Shown here: in pieces, positions 24,483-34,005 of the stretch
Numbering within the stretch: the first letter of the stretch is position 1
Layout: each line of letters begins with the position of its first letter
From: Acanthopleuribacter pedis
GTDB lineage: Bacteria > Acidobacteriota > Holophagae > Acanthopleuribacterales > Acanthopleuribacteraceae
Assembly (NCBI RefSeq): GCF_017377855.1
Contig: NZ_JAFREP010000007.1
Location: 248,001-312,000 of the forward strand
Reading direction: 5' to 3'
DNA: 64,000 nt
The notes under the pieces: model-generated
What the model was told of the DNA's origin: nothing
The model's database searches: none
The model's input: the letters and a program-made list of their open reading frames with translations, nothing else
Translations under genes and position numbers: made by a program

Positions 24483-27047
24483 ATGGGGAAACGAATTCTT
24501 CTCGCTGATGACAGCGCCACCATCCAGAAGTTGGTGGAGATGGCTTTGGATGATACCGATTACCAACTGACCTGTGTGTCGGATGGTCAGGCCGCGGTCA
24601 ACCAACTGCCGCAAGTTGAGCCTCACTTGGTGCTTGCGGATGCGATCATGCCGTTTCTGGATGGATACCAGGTGTGCGAACGAATCAAAAGCGACCCGCG
24701 ATTTGAGCACATCCCGGTCGTGCTGTTAACCGGTCGATTCCAGCCTTTTAATGAGGCGTTGGCCCAGCAGGTCAAGATCGACGAGCGGGTGGTAAAACCT
24801 TTTTCCCAGGAGCAACTGATCGCGCTGATTGAGCGCTATGTCACCAGCGATGCGCCTGCAGAGCAAGACGGCGAATTGTCGGTGGCCCCGCCGCCCGGTG
24901 ACCTCAGCCTTGCCGAGGGTGAGGAGGATTCGGTCATTGACCGCGCCGAAATTTCCTTTGCTGATTTAGATGTCGGGAGTATGGACCCGGTTGCCGAGGA
25001 CGCGCCCGAGGCTATGGGTGGCCTTGCCGACATGGGGGGCGAAGGTGTCGACAGCACTTTGCGCATTAACCCCGAAACGCTGCGGGCCGAGGCTGAGGCG
25101 TTGCGAAATAGCGTGCACCACGAGGAAGGAAGTGTCGACGATACGGATGAGTTAACACCGGGAGAACCTGCCGACGCTGATGAAACGGACGAACCCTTCG
25201 GCGATGTTGGTTCGTTCGGCGATTTTTCGGCTGAGTCCGATTTGGTTGAAGAAACGCCCGCGCCGCCGCTCGATGAAACGGCGCTTGAGGATGCACCGCT
25301 CGATGAAACGGCGCTTGAGGATGCACCGCTCGATGAAACGGCGCTTGAGGATGCGCCGGAGGAACCCGCTTTGGCGGAAGAGCACGAGGCGTCGCTGCTG
25401 GACGATTCGCAAGACAAAAGCCTCGACCTCGACGAGAGCGAGGCCGAGGAGGAACCTGGGCTCGGTTTTGAAGAAGATGACTTTTTACCCCGCGAAATGC
25501 CGGTTACCGAACCCATTCCGGTTGTGGCGGATGAGGCCGTTGCGTCTGAGGAAGCGCCCGAGGATGCCGAAGACGCCGTGCTGGACGCGTCCATGCCCCC
25601 CGATGATTCGCTTGAGGCGCTTGATGAACTCGACGAGATCGAAGAATTAGAAGACGAAATGATTGCTTATGACGATCTGGAGTCCGCCGACGACTTGGAT
25701 GCTCCCGTGGAAACGGATGAGCGCGAAGCCGCCCCGCCTGATGAGCGCGAAGCCGCCCCGCCTGATGAGCGCGAAGCCGCCCCGCCTGATGAGGGCGAAG
25801 CCGCCCCGCCGGTTGCGACCGAAGGTGGCACACCGCCGGACGAGGATCGTTTCTTGCCGCTTGAGCAACCCTCGCCCATGGACGATTATGTTCCGCCCCC
25901 CGAGTCCGAGCGTGAATACCTTCCGGTTCGTGATTTTAGCGAAGAAGACACCATGGAGCTCACCACGGCTGATTTGGAAGAAGCCGGCCTGGATGATTTG
26001 GCGGAAACGGAACTTCAGGATATCGAACCCGAACCACTGCCGTCCTTATCGGCGCCGAATGAAGAAGCCATTGAACTGGACGATGCTGATTTGGTCGATG
26101 AGGCGTCCGCGGTTGATCAGGAAGAAACCCAGCCGGTTGAGCGGGGTGGTGAAGATTATGACACCGCGCCGGTTGCCGCCGAGTCCCCGGCAGCGAACGA
26201 CGAGGACGACTTGCCGATGGTTGCCTTGGATGAGCCCATGGCTTCGGAGTCCGAGATTGCGGAAGACGACGAAGAGGACGCGCTGGCCGGTACATTGGAT
26301 GAGTCAGTCGATGCCGAGGGTTTGGATTCGCTCGATGAAATCGACGATATTGAGGGCTTGGACGAACTGGACGAACTCGATGAGATTGATGAAACAGAAG
26401 AAACCGATGCGTCTGACGAACTTGACCCCGGCGATGCTTTAGCCGCTTCCCTAGATCAAGCTGATGAGTCGCTTGAACTGGATACCCGCGACAGCGATCC
26501 TTTTGTGGCCGCGCCCCTTGATCTCGGTGCCGATGCCACGCCGGTTGAAGTAACCGAGTCGGTGCTTGAGGACCCCAACGAGGATGACGTGCTCGCGGTT
26601 GAAGAAATCGAACCCCCGTTAATGAGCGACGCGGTCGAGGATGTTTCGGCCCTCGCCGAGCCGGACACCAACGGTCTATTGGATGAAGCACCGCTCGATG
26701 CGGCGCTTGATGAGGGGCCCCTTGATGCCTCTTTAGAAGAAGACGAAGACCTGTTGGATCTGGATGAAGCGTCCACGGAGGCGCCCGCGCCTGAGCCGGT
26801 TGCACCGGAACCCGTCGCCGTTACCGCGCCCGCTGAGCCCGCGCCCGCCGCGGCACCGGCGCTTTCGGCTGCCTCACTGGATGAAAAACAGCTCGATCTT
26901 CTGGCGGATAAGGTCGCCGAGCGCCTGCTCAATACCGATGTACCGCAAAGTATCCGTGAGATCGTATGGCAGGTGGTTCCCGAGTTGGCCGAGGCGATGA
27001 TTAAAAAACGGATCTACCAATTGGAGCAGAGTGTCGACGACGAGTAG
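24483..27047 (+). CDS. receiver-domain protein with long acidic linker and conserved C-terminal helix domain
   Basis: 854 residues. A complete receiver domain at residues 1-120 has acidic DD at 9-10, phospho-acceptor Asp about 53 (LADAIMP), Thr in VVLLTGRF and Lys in VVKPF. About 680 residues of Asp/Glu/Ala/Pro-rich linker follow, including two tandem repeats. A C-terminal helical domain of about 50 residues (DKVAERLL..., REIVWQVVPELAEAMI) follows; similar tails occur in receiver proteins of Deltaproteobacteria/Acidobacteriota. No DNA-binding or enzymatic output domain, so it probably acts as a scaffold or polarity/motility-type regulator (inference). CAGGAG 7 nt before ATG. The CheZ-like phosphatase gene 1 kb downstream is a plausible dephosphorylation partner. 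Confidence 0.85.
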   Translation: MGKRILLADDSATIQKLVEMALDDTDYQLTCVSDGQAAVNQLPQVEPHLVLADAIMPFLDGYQVCERIKSDPRFEHIPVVLLTGRFQPFNEALAQQVKIDERVVKPFSQEQLIALIERYVTSDAPAEQDGELSVAPPPGDLSLAEGEEDSVIDRAEISFADLDVGSMDPVAEDAPEAMGGLADMGGEGVDSTLRINPETLRAEAEALRNSVHHEEGSVDDTDELTPGEPADADETDEPFGDVGSFGDFSAESDLVEETPAPPLDETALEDAPLDETALEDAPLDETALEDAPEEPALAEEHEASLLDDSQDKSLDLDESEAEEEPGLGFEEDDFLPREMPVTEPIPVVADEAVASEEAPEDAEDAVLDASMPPDDSLEALDELDEIEELEDEMIAYDDLESADDLDAPVETDEREAAPPDEREAAPPDEREAAPPDEGEAAPPVATEGGTPPDEDRFLPLEQPSPMDDYVPPPESEREYLPVRDFSEEDTMELTTADLEEAGLDDLAETELQDIEPEPLPSLSAPNEEAIELDDADLVDEASAVDQEETQPVERGGEDYDTAPVAAESPAANDEDDLPMVALDEPMASESEIAEDDEEDALAGTLDESVDAEGLDSLDEIDDIEGLDELDELDEIDETEETDASDELDPGDALAASLDQADESLELDTRDSDPFVAAPLDLGADATPVEVTESVLEDPNEDDVLAVEEIEPPLMSDAVEDVSALAEPDTNGLLDEAPLDAALDEGPLDASLEEDEDLLDLDEASTEAPAPEPVAPEPVAVTAPAEPAPAAAPALSAASLDEKQLDLLADKVAERLLNTDVPQSIREIVWQVVPELAEAMIKKRIYQLEQSVDDE
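25269..25358 (+). repeat. 30-bp tandem repeat inside the acidic linker, 3 copies
   Basis: Three 30-bp units encoding LDETALEDAP each, nearly identical at DNA level (last unit has one change). In-frame, so copy number changes would alter linker length without frameshift. Confidence 0.9.
25716..25811 (+). repeat. 24-bp tandem repeat inside the acidic linker, 4 copies
   Basis: Four 24-bp units encoding DEREAAPP (last unit DEGEAAPP). The near-perfect DNA identity implies recent expansion. Confidence 0.9.
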
Positions 27048-27099
27048 ACACCCAACCCCGCCGGCTTTATGGGGATCCACTATAAAGGTGTGAGTTTTT

Positions 27100-27918
27100 A
27101 TGAATGCCATCAAATGCTTTTTGTGCGGCTTGGTTTTGTGCGCGCCCTTGTGGGCGCTTGAGCCGACCTTACCCCCCGGTCGCATCCAATTTAAACTGGA
27201 TTTTTCCCTGTTCGATGCGGACGAATACCTGGACCGTCGCAAAATAAAAACCCCGATCAGTACCCTGTCGCCTTACGACGAATTCGAGGCGCGTGAGGGC
27301 AAGTTCACGGTGAATTACGGTTGGGGCGAAGGCATTACCCTTGTCAGTGAAACGACCTGGCGGGACCAAGAACTATCGGGTGCTGCCGATTCACCCACGG
27401 CCTCGGGGGTTACCGGCGTTTATCTGGCGATGCGCCAAACCTTGTCCGGCACCCGCGACGGCACGCGTTTTATGGCGGAAACCGGGGTGTGGTATCCCGT
27501 TGAGGCCGATCAGGACGAAGCCTTTGCCTTTGAATACGAAGCCTTGAATTGGGTTTTTGTCGCCAGTTATAACCAAGATTTTTTTCCCACTTCCGGTGGC
27601 TTCGAAATGGATCTGGGCTACCGGTTTCGCAACGAGGCGCCCGACGACGAATACTTCTTTGATACCGCGCTTCGGTTAAACGTGCCCCTTATCGGATCCC
27701 TGCGTGTTCACTACCATGTGGTCGAAAGCAAAGATCGCACGACCACCGACTACCCCGTGACCGCCTACCCCTTGGACCGAGGCAGCCAAATCCTGGGTTT
27801 GTCACTCGAACGAAAAATCGGTCGGCTTGATGTGCGGGTGGGTTACGAAACGACCGTGGCCGGCCGTAATCAGTTTGATCACAGTGGTCTAAAATTTGGG
27901 CTGAGTTGGATGAGATAA
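27100..27918 (+). CDS. secreted outer-membrane beta-barrel-like protein
   Basis: 272 residues. A signal peptide of about 20 residues ends in an A-L-E-P junction. The mature part is a series of alternating aromatic/polar beta strands (KFTVNYGWGEGITLVSETTW, FEMDLGYRFR, LGLSLERKIG) typical of small outer-membrane barrels. No characteristic family motif seen. It starts 53 bp after the receiver gene and is followed by the CheZ-like gene, so the three may form one unit. Confidence 0.65.
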   Translation: MNAIKCFLCGLVLCAPLWALEPTLPPGRIQFKLDFSLFDADEYLDRRKIKTPISTLSPYDEFEAREGKFTVNYGWGEGITLVSETTWRDQELSGAADSPTASGVTGVYLAMRQTLSGTRDGTRFMAETGVWYPVEADQDEAFAFEYEALNWVFVASYNQDFFPTSGGFEMDLGYRFRNEAPDDEYFFDTALRLNVPLIGSLRVHYHVVESKDRTTTDYPVTAYPLDRGSQILGLSLERKIGRLDVRVGYETTVAGRNQFDHSGLKFGLSWMR

Positions 27919-28054
27919 CCCTCGGCCTGGTTTTTTAACACAGGTCGCGCCCTGGCTTTTTCCATGTCTTAGGCACGATTTTTTCGCACGTTCCTGGGAA
28001 ATTCGATAGAATACTGAACGATCCGCCCCCCAAGAAAGCGCAGGAGTTTTGTTC

Positions 28055-28561
28055 ATGGGAAAGAAACGCCCTGAAGATCCTGATGAAGAGAAAACGATTC
28101 CCGACCAACTCTACAAGATTGCGGAAGAGTCCGAGGGCGGTGCGGCCCGTGTGATGGATCAGGTTGAGATCTCCATTAACAATTTTGAGGAAATCAAACG
28201 GATTTCCGCCGAAATGCTTTCGGCGCTGGTTCGTTCGGAAGAAGGGGTGATGTCCACGGACGAAATCATCGGCCGCCTCGAGGATATTCTCAGTTATTCG
28301 GAAAACGGTTTGGAGAACCTCGACGGGATTCTCGATCTTTACCAATATCAAGACATTACCCGTCAAAAGCTGGAGAAAGTCGGCCACCAACTGATCGATG
28401 TTTCCGAGTACATTCGCCGCAAGTTGGTGCCGGATGTTACCCGCTTGGCCCATATTCCACCCTCGGGTAAAGACATCTTGGACCGCGATGCGGTTGATCC
28501 CGACTCAAAAGTCGACGATGTCGAAGACATCATCGCCCAGTTCTTAAAGAACCGCGCTTAA
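28055..28561 (+). CDS. CheZ-like response-regulator phosphatase
   Basis: 168-residue, almost all-helical protein. The segment YQYQDITRQKLEKV (about residues 108-121) aligns with the CheZ active-site helix FQDLTGQ, keeping the acidic residue and the Gln three positions further on (QDxTxQ); CheZ uses this Asp/Gln pair to hydrolyse phospho-Asp of its receiver. Preceding long amphipathic helices fit the CheZ hairpin bundle. A CheY-binding C-terminal peptide is not obvious. CAGGAG before ATG 28055. Near a free-standing receiver protein, no CheA/CheY in view. The stop TAA is the first three bases of a palindromic repeat. Family call is from motif only. Confidence 0.65.
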   Translation: MGKKRPEDPDEEKTIPDQLYKIAEESEGGAARVMDQVEISINNFEEIKRISAEMLSALVRSEEGVMSTDEIIGRLEDILSYSENGLENLDGILDLYQYQDITRQKLEKVGHQLIDVSEYIRRKLVPDVTRLAHIPPSGKDILDRDAVDPDSKVDDVEDIIAQFLKNRA

Positions 28562-28798
28562 CCCGTATCTCTCACAAGGAATTCTGCTACGAAGCCGAAA
28601 TCCATGCGATTACGAGGGGGCGGCCTTCCGCATTACTCGGTCGAGCCGCCTTCGCCTCAGCTGCTACGCCGAATGGTCGGCCCCGCGAATGGTCGGCCCC
28701 GCGAAAGGTCGGACCCCTGCGCCGTCTCTCGGTCGTAATCTTCGGACTCACACGGCTTTCAGCTTCTCGCGACGAATCCTTGTGAGAAATACGGGTTA
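28559..28798. repeat. palindromic repeat family 1, copy 3
   Basis: 240 bp with ends TAACCCGTATCTCTCACAAG and CTTGTGAGAAATACGGGTTA. Inner arms gaattctgctacgaagc and gcttctcgcgacgaatcc match copy 2 in inverted order. A 16-bp piece (gaatggtcggccccgc) is repeated once in the middle, near 28671-28703. The first TAA is the stop of the CheZ-like gene. Confidence 0.85.
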
Positions 28799-28822
28799 AC
28801 CCAAAAAAGCGGCGAGGACCCT

Positions 28823-30451
28823 TCAGGGGCGCAACGACTTGGTTGTTTCCTTCTCTTTGGATAACTTGAGCTTGGCGTAGTTTTTAAGAGAATGGGTGTA
28901 CTCGCTGTCGAGCGCTTCGTTACCCAGGTACACCTGAAACAGTTTTTCGGCCTTGGGGAAAAGTTCCAGGGCCGACCGTGTGTGGCGGTCGTGTTTCATC
29001 AAATAACGCCACGCCAGCTTGCCGTCCTTGATGTACAAAACCTGGTGGGTCAGCTTGCGTTGAATTTCCGTGCGGTGTTTTGCCGCTTCATCATGGGGGA
29101 TTTTTTCCTGCTGGAGATAGGTGAAAAAGTCGTCAATGAGCGCATCGTCCGCCTCCCAATCAATGGCGGGGTTTTCGTAGAGTTCCGGGCGGGTGGTCGC
29201 GAAATTAAAAAAGGCGTTGTGGTCGTCGGTGAGGGCGTCCACCTCGGACGGTGTTTCTTTGAACGCCAAGTAAACATCCGGGGTAATGCCGCGAACCTCG
29301 ACCACCGTGCGGCCGTGGACGGTGCGGAACTGAGAGGGTTCGCCTTCCTCAAAGTAGTCTTTTTGCGAAGACTTGGGATTGTAATAGGCTTCGAGTGATT
29401 CAAAGCTGCCCTGGATATTGCGACCAGACGGGGTGAAGTAGCGGGCCGTTGTCAGGGCCAACCCTTTTTTGCCGTCGGCGATGGGGAACACGCTTTGAAC
29501 CAAACCTTTCCCCCAGGAGTTCACGCCGATGATCAGGCCGCGGTCATGGTCCTGAATGGCGCCCGCAACAATTTCGGAAGCACTGGCGCTGCCACGGTCA
29601 ATAAGCACGACCAAGGGCGTTTGTTTGACGATGGAACTTTTTTCCGAAAAGTACTTTTGGTTGGCACTGGTGAGGCGGCCCTCGGTGCTGACGACCAACT
29701 TTTCGCCAGGGACAAACAGGCTGCTGACCGCGATGGCCTGAGGGAGCAGGCCGCCGGGGTTGCCGCGCAGGTCGAGTACCAGCTGCGCCATGCCGGCGCT
29801 TTGAAGTTGAAGAATGGCACTTTCAACCTCGGCGGCGGCTGATTCGCCAAAATCCTTGAGTGCGACGTAACCGGTTTTTTCGTCGAGCATGAACGAGGCG
29901 CGCACATTGTTTGACGGGATTTCCGCGCGAAACACCTCGACCTCGACTTCCTTCTCCAAACGGGGTCGGGACAAGGTGATCCTTACCCGCGAACCCTCCG
30001 CGCCGCGTAACAAACGGATGGCGTCGTACAGGTCCATATCGGCGGTTTTTTGGGTGTCGATCTTGCGGATCACGTCGCCGGCCTGAATGCCGGCCGCGGC
30101 CGCGGGGGTGCCTTCCAGCGGTGATATCACCGTGAGTTGTTTGTTTTGATAGCCGACCATGATGCCAATGCCGTAAAAAGAACCGGCTTGATCCTCGCGC
30201 AGGGTGCGGTAACGCTTGGCGTTATAAAAGTTGGAGTGGGGATCCAGTTGTGACAAGAGGCCGTCAATGGCGCCTTCCACCACCTTGGCGGGGGGCGCCT
30301 GCGAGGCGGCGTTGGCCTCAACGGTGATCATGATTTCGGCCAAGGTGTCTAGCGAGTCGTAGACCACGTGCGCATCATTTTCGGGAGAGTCGACAAAACC
30401 GCTTCCAAAGATGGTGAATAGCCACAAAAGCGTCCATTTTGTCGTTGTCAT
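28823..30451 (-). CDS. C-terminal processing serine protease (S41 family)
   Basis: 542 residues. A short hydrophobic N-terminus (about 6-20) anchors or exports it; an N-terminal helical region precedes a PDZ domain (about 95-175, LTVISPLEGTPAAAAGIQAGD). The S41 catalytic core follows: Ser in RGSASASEIVAGA (about 293) and the general-base Lys in GVNSWGKGLVQS (about 318). An additional C-terminal domain (about 400-540) is longer than in CtpA. Cleaves or processes periplasmic proteins at their C-termini. GGAGGAGGG precedes the start. Isolated transcription unit; the neighbouring repeat copy lies just past its end. Confidence 0.9.
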   Translation of the reverse strand: MTTTKWTLLWLFTIFGSGFVDSPENDAHVVYDSLDTLAEIMITVEANAASQAPPAKVVEGAIDGLLSQLDPHSNFYNAKRYRTLREDQAGSFYGIGIMVGYQNKQLTVISPLEGTPAAAAGIQAGDVIRKIDTQKTADMDLYDAIRLLRGAEGSRVRITLSRPRLEKEVEVEVFRAEIPSNNVRASFMLDEKTGYVALKDFGESAAAEVESAILQLQSAGMAQLVLDLRGNPGGLLPQAIAVSSLFVPGEKLVVSTEGRLTSANQKYFSEKSSIVKQTPLVVLIDRGSASASEIVAGAIQDHDRGLIIGVNSWGKGLVQSVFPIADGKKGLALTTARYFTPSGRNIQGSFESLEAYYNPKSSQKDYFEEGEPSQFRTVHGRTVVEVRGITPDVYLAFKETPSEVDALTDDHNAFFNFATTRPELYENPAIDWEADDALIDDFFTYLQQEKIPHDEAAKHRTEIQRKLTHQVLYIKDGKLAWRYLMKHDRHTRSALELFPKAEKLFQVYLGNEALDSEYTHSLKNYAKLKLSKEKETTKSLRP

Positions 30452-31206
30452 ACAACCCTCCTCCGAAGTAGGCCCATGGCGGGTTCGGGGTCAACGCGTG
30501 TTCCCGACAGGTGGTCGGGATGGGGAAAACCCGCATCTTCACATACTAATACAGTTAATGAAGCCCTTTCGAGAAATGTCGGCCTATGTAAAGGAAATCT
30601 CAAACTTTTCTTTGGGATTGCCCTAAACCCCTGACGCATACAGGAAACGCGGCCTGATTTCGGGTTGCCGTTTTTGGTTGGGATGTCTTGGGGATGGTTT
30701 GGTTATGGGGGATGTGGGTTCCGGTGGGGTTGGCTTGGGATTCGATATTTCTCAGGATAAAAGGATGAAAAGAGGATGAGTGATCGGCGGTAGTGCCCTG
30801 TTGGGCCTCCTGGCGCATGCGGATGAGGCCGTCGCTTCGATGATTTTCATTTCGTTCTACTTGATGTGTGTTGCGCAACATGCATAAATTGAGGGGTTTA
30901 GGGTGGGTGCTTGGGTTGTTTTTACGAGCGATCTCGAGGGATCTGGTTGGTGAATGAGCCACGTTCAAAAAACAGGGAGCCAGGTGGACCCAGCCATCCG
31001 CGGCGCCTCTTTGCTCGGTGGTAGCAAAGGGCCGCCCGCCAATCCTGTATCTATCGAGAGATCCTGAGAAATTAAGCAGCCAAGTGTTGCAAATCCATCC
31101 CTTTCTCAAAACATCCTGTTCCTATTGGGGGGATTCAGGTATGATTTCGCGCTGTTGATCGCGGGTTTCACATCCCGATAAGGTGAAACGCGTTGGAGGG
31201 GGCCTT
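30452..31206. other. 755-bp intergenic region, no gene found
   Basis: Contains the divergent promoters of the S41 and small membrane-protein genes. A 169-codon minus-strand frame (30600-31109) lacks a start site and has low-complexity content; I do not support it. One hairpin, ctttgct..agcaaag, is near 31012-31028; no T-run, RNA family not recognised. Confidence 0.4.
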
Positions 31207-31851
31207 TTGAGCGAGCCTGGACAAAACGAGACGGTACAAAGCGCGGAAGAATTTCTGGCCGAGCGCCGTCATCGAGATCGCCGCGGTTGTTTTTTACGCT
31301 TGCTGGGCGGCTGGTTTGGCCTAATGTTCCTGGTCATTGGTTTTATGGTGTTTATCCGTTCCCGCGTCGAGGACGACCCCGCCAAAGTGCGCGCTCGGGT
31401 CGAAGAACTGGTGCACATCACCCTCCCCGAAAACTTTGCCCCCCACCGGCGCACCGCCATTTTCGGCAACGAATCGATTGCGTTCTGGGATCAGTCGGTG
31501 CTGCGCGAGGACGGTCGCACCACCAGCTTGATTTCCATGTACCGCGAACCGTCCTGGGACCAACGTTCGGTTGAGGAACTTGAAGCCGAGATTGAATCGG
31601 AAATGGAAAAAATGCTTGCCCGCAACGAGTTTCACGTGCGCTCCAAGGCCGTGGTTCCTTTTGAAAACGGCAGGCTGTTTCGTTTTGTGGGCGTCGCCCA
31701 AGTTGAAGAGCGCCGCGAGGAAGCCGCCAGTTGTTTCCGCATCGTGGTCACCCCCGAGGGACCGGTCCGTTTTCAAACCCTGGGGATCATGCGCGATTTT
31801 GGACTGGAAACCCAGTTGGATGTGTTGCGCTCGGTCCGGCCCAAACCCTAA
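31207..31851 (+). CDS. hypothetical single-pass membrane protein
   Basis: About 214 residues. One strong membrane segment at about residues 36-55 of the frame (FGLMFLVIGFMVFI), a charged N-terminal tail and a C-terminal extracytoplasmic domain with mixed alpha/beta pattern. The C-terminal part has no motif I know. TTG 31207 follows GGAGGGGG by 5 nt, better than GTG 31183; the first eight residues would be cut. Confidence 0.65.
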   Translation: MSEPGQNETVQSAEEFLAERRHRDRRGCFLRLLGGWFGLMFLVIGFMVFIRSRVEDDPAKVRARVEELVHITLPENFAPHRRTAIFGNESIAFWDQSVLREDGRTTSLISMYREPSWDQRSVEELEAEIESEMEKMLARNEFHVRSKAVVPFENGRLFRFVGVAQVEERREEAASCFRIVVTPEGPVRFQTLGIMRDFGLETQLDVLRSVRPKP

Positions 31852-32085
31852 AAGCCATAAATTCACAGGTCTTGTCCTGGTTTATCCGAGGTTGCTCCGC
31901 CTCATTTTTTTCGGCGACGCACCCGTCTGTTCGGCCGGCAGCCCTTGGCGCCCCGGCCCGCGCCCTCTGGTTGGTTCATACCGGAATTTCCGGCGCCCTG
32001 AACAAGGGAACGGCCGCCGCTGACACCATGCTAGGATAAAACCGCTCTATTCCGTGCGCACCCTTTATCCCGGTAGGTACCGCCC

Positions 32086-32679
32086 GTGAAACCCTTCTCC
32101 CCTGCATGCGAACGCAATCAAGAACCCATTCTCGCGGTTCTCGCCGATTTCTTCGCCGACCGAAAACGGGTCCTCGAAATTGGCTCGGGGACGGGCCAAC
32201 ACGCGGCTTTTTTTGCACCGCGCCTGCCTTTCCTGACCTGGCAAACCAGTGATCGACGCGAGCATCACGCCGGTATCTTGGCCTGGCATGCCGAATCAGA
32301 AGCGGCCAACTTTTTGGCGCCGATCTACCTTGATGTCGAAATGGACCCCTGGCCGCGGGTGACCTGTGATGCGCTTTTTTCCGCCAATACCTTGCACATC
32401 ATGAGCCAAGCCCAAGGTTGGCGCATGATTGAGAAAGCCGCCGCGCTGTTACCGCCCGGCGGTAAAATGGCACTTTATGGTCCCTTCCATTTCGAGGGTG
32501 CCCCCACCGGCGTCGGCAACGAACGCTTCGACGCCATGCTGCGCGCAAGCGATCCGCTTTCCGGGATCCGCGATTTTGAAGCCGTCCGCGATCATGCACA
32601 AGCGCACGGCCTCGCCTTTTTCGAGGAGGTGGCCATGCCCGCCGATAACCGAATCCTGACTTTTGTTCGCCAAGGTTAG
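32086..32679 (+). CDS. DUF938-type SAM-dependent methyltransferase
   Basis: 197 residues. Class I methyltransferase with motif I VLEIGSGTGQHA (about residues 29-40), an acidic end of strand 2 and the DALFSANTLHIMS motif; this matches the DUF938 family (substrate unknown). It starts at GTG with GGTAGG upstream and is followed at 6 bp by the FemAB-like gene, so the two likely form an operon. Confidence 0.85.
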   Translation: MKPFSPACERNQEPILAVLADFFADRKRVLEIGSGTGQHAAFFAPRLPFLTWQTSDRREHHAGILAWHAESEAANFLAPIYLDVEMDPWPRVTCDALFSANTLHIMSQAQGWRMIEKAAALLPPGGKMALYGPFHFEGAPTGVGNERFDAMLRASDPLSGIRDFEAVRDHAQAHGLAFFEEVAMPADNRILTFVRQG

Positions 32680-32685
32680 CCTGAA

Positions 32686-33867
32686 ATGACGCTTAGCTTT
32701 CGCTGGATTCAGTCCATGAACGAGGTGGCGCCCGCGGCTTGGGACGCACTCGCCGCCGCCCACGACTACCCCTTCCTGCGCTGGACGTGGCTGCACCACC
32801 TGGAGGCATCGGGGAGCGCCGTGATCTCCGAGGGCTGGCAAACCCAACATTTGCTCTGTTTTGATCAGGATCGCTTAATCGGCATCGCGCCCCTCTACCT
32901 CAAAAGCCACAGCCGCGGCGAGTTCGTCTTTGATTCCGAATGGGCTCGGGTCGCCCACCAGGTCGGCGTCACCTATTACCCGAAGCTCCTGGGCATGAGT
33001 CCTTTTACCCCGGCCGTCGGCTACCGTTTCCTTACCGCCGCCGACCGCGACACCCGCGACCTCAACCGCGCGCTACTGCGCGAAATTAACCGTTTCACCC
33101 AGGCCAAGGGCCTGTCCGGTTTTTCGTTCCTCCACGGCGACGCCGCCTGGGTTGAGATGATGGTCGAACTGGGCATGAACCCCTGGTACCACCACGGCCT
33201 GGTTTGGGAAAACCACGATTTTCAAACCTTTGACGATTACCTCGCCTCTTTTCGCAGCCACCAACGCAAAAACATCAGGAGGGAGCGCCGCAAAATCAAG
33301 GAGCAGGGCGTTGCCTTTCGCGTGTTTTCAGGACGCGATATTCCCGACGAATATTTTGACAAAATGTACCAGTTCTACGCCGCGACCTGCGTGAAATACT
33401 GGGGTTACAGCCATTACCTTAAGCAGGAATTCTTTCGCGGGTTGGCCGCGGATTTTCGCGAGCACACCGCCTTTGTTTGCGCTTATGTGGCGGGCATTGA
33501 ATCACCCATCGCCATGTCCTTCCTGATTCATGAGGGCGATTGGGTGTTCGGCCGTTATTGGGGTTCCCTGGAAGAATTCGACTTTCTCCATTTTGAAACC
33601 TGTTATTACCAACCCATCGAATGGGCGATTCAACAAGGATTTCGCTATTACGACGCCGGCTCGGGCGGTGGCCGCCAGAAAAAAAGCCGCGGTTTTCCGG
33701 CGCAACTGAAGCCGAGCCTGCACCGCTTTCATTCACCGATCATGCAACGGATTTGGGCCGACAATATCGAACATCTGAATTCCGGCGAAATGATTCAAAT
33801 CGAATTGATTAACGATTACAAAAAAACCGTCGCCCGCCTGGAGAAATCAGGCCTGATCGAGCGCTAA
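32686..33867 (+). CDS. FemAB-like / DUF482 GNAT-fold protein
   Basis: 393 residues with two GNAT-like halves, the layout of DUF482/FemAB-related 'peptidogalycan biosynthesis' proteins that may transfer aminoacyl or acyl groups to cell envelope components. Recognisable blocks include SFRSHQRKNIRRERRKIKEQG (about 188-208, a typical basic loop in this family) and a RYWGS strand. Substrate unknown. Begins 6 bp after the methyltransferase stop. Confidence 0.8.
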   Translation: MTLSFRWIQSMNEVAPAAWDALAAAHDYPFLRWTWLHHLEASGSAVISEGWQTQHLLCFDQDRLIGIAPLYLKSHSRGEFVFDSEWARVAHQVGVTYYPKLLGMSPFTPAVGYRFLTAADRDTRDLNRALLREINRFTQAKGLSGFSFLHGDAAWVEMMVELGMNPWYHHGLVWENHDFQTFDDYLASFRSHQRKNIRRERRKIKEQGVAFRVFSGRDIPDEYFDKMYQFYAATCVKYWGYSHYLKQEFFRGLAADFREHTAFVCAYVAGIESPIAMSFLIHEGDWVFGRYWGSLEEFDFLHFETCYYQPIEWAIQQGFRYYDAGSGGGRQKKSRGFPAQLKPSLHRFHSPIMQRIWADNIEHLNSGEMIQIELINDYKKTVARLEKSGLIER

Positions 33868-34005
33868 CTTGCTGTTTTCAAATAGAGCTGTGCCATAAGG
33901 TAGACCCTTTGTGAGCGCCGCCCACCACGGGGCGGCGGTGGCGGTGATTGTGTTCACCCGGGTTTCGCGCTAAGGTGCGGGTTTAAGGTTTTGGGAGGTT
34001 CACAC

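Noticed and set aside
25716-25811. CRISPR-like tandem repeat
   Set aside because: No spacers; units are contiguous and in-frame within a coding region.
30600-31109. 169-codon minus frame in the gap before 31207
   Set aside because: Low-complexity, no start site, no similarity I can recognise.
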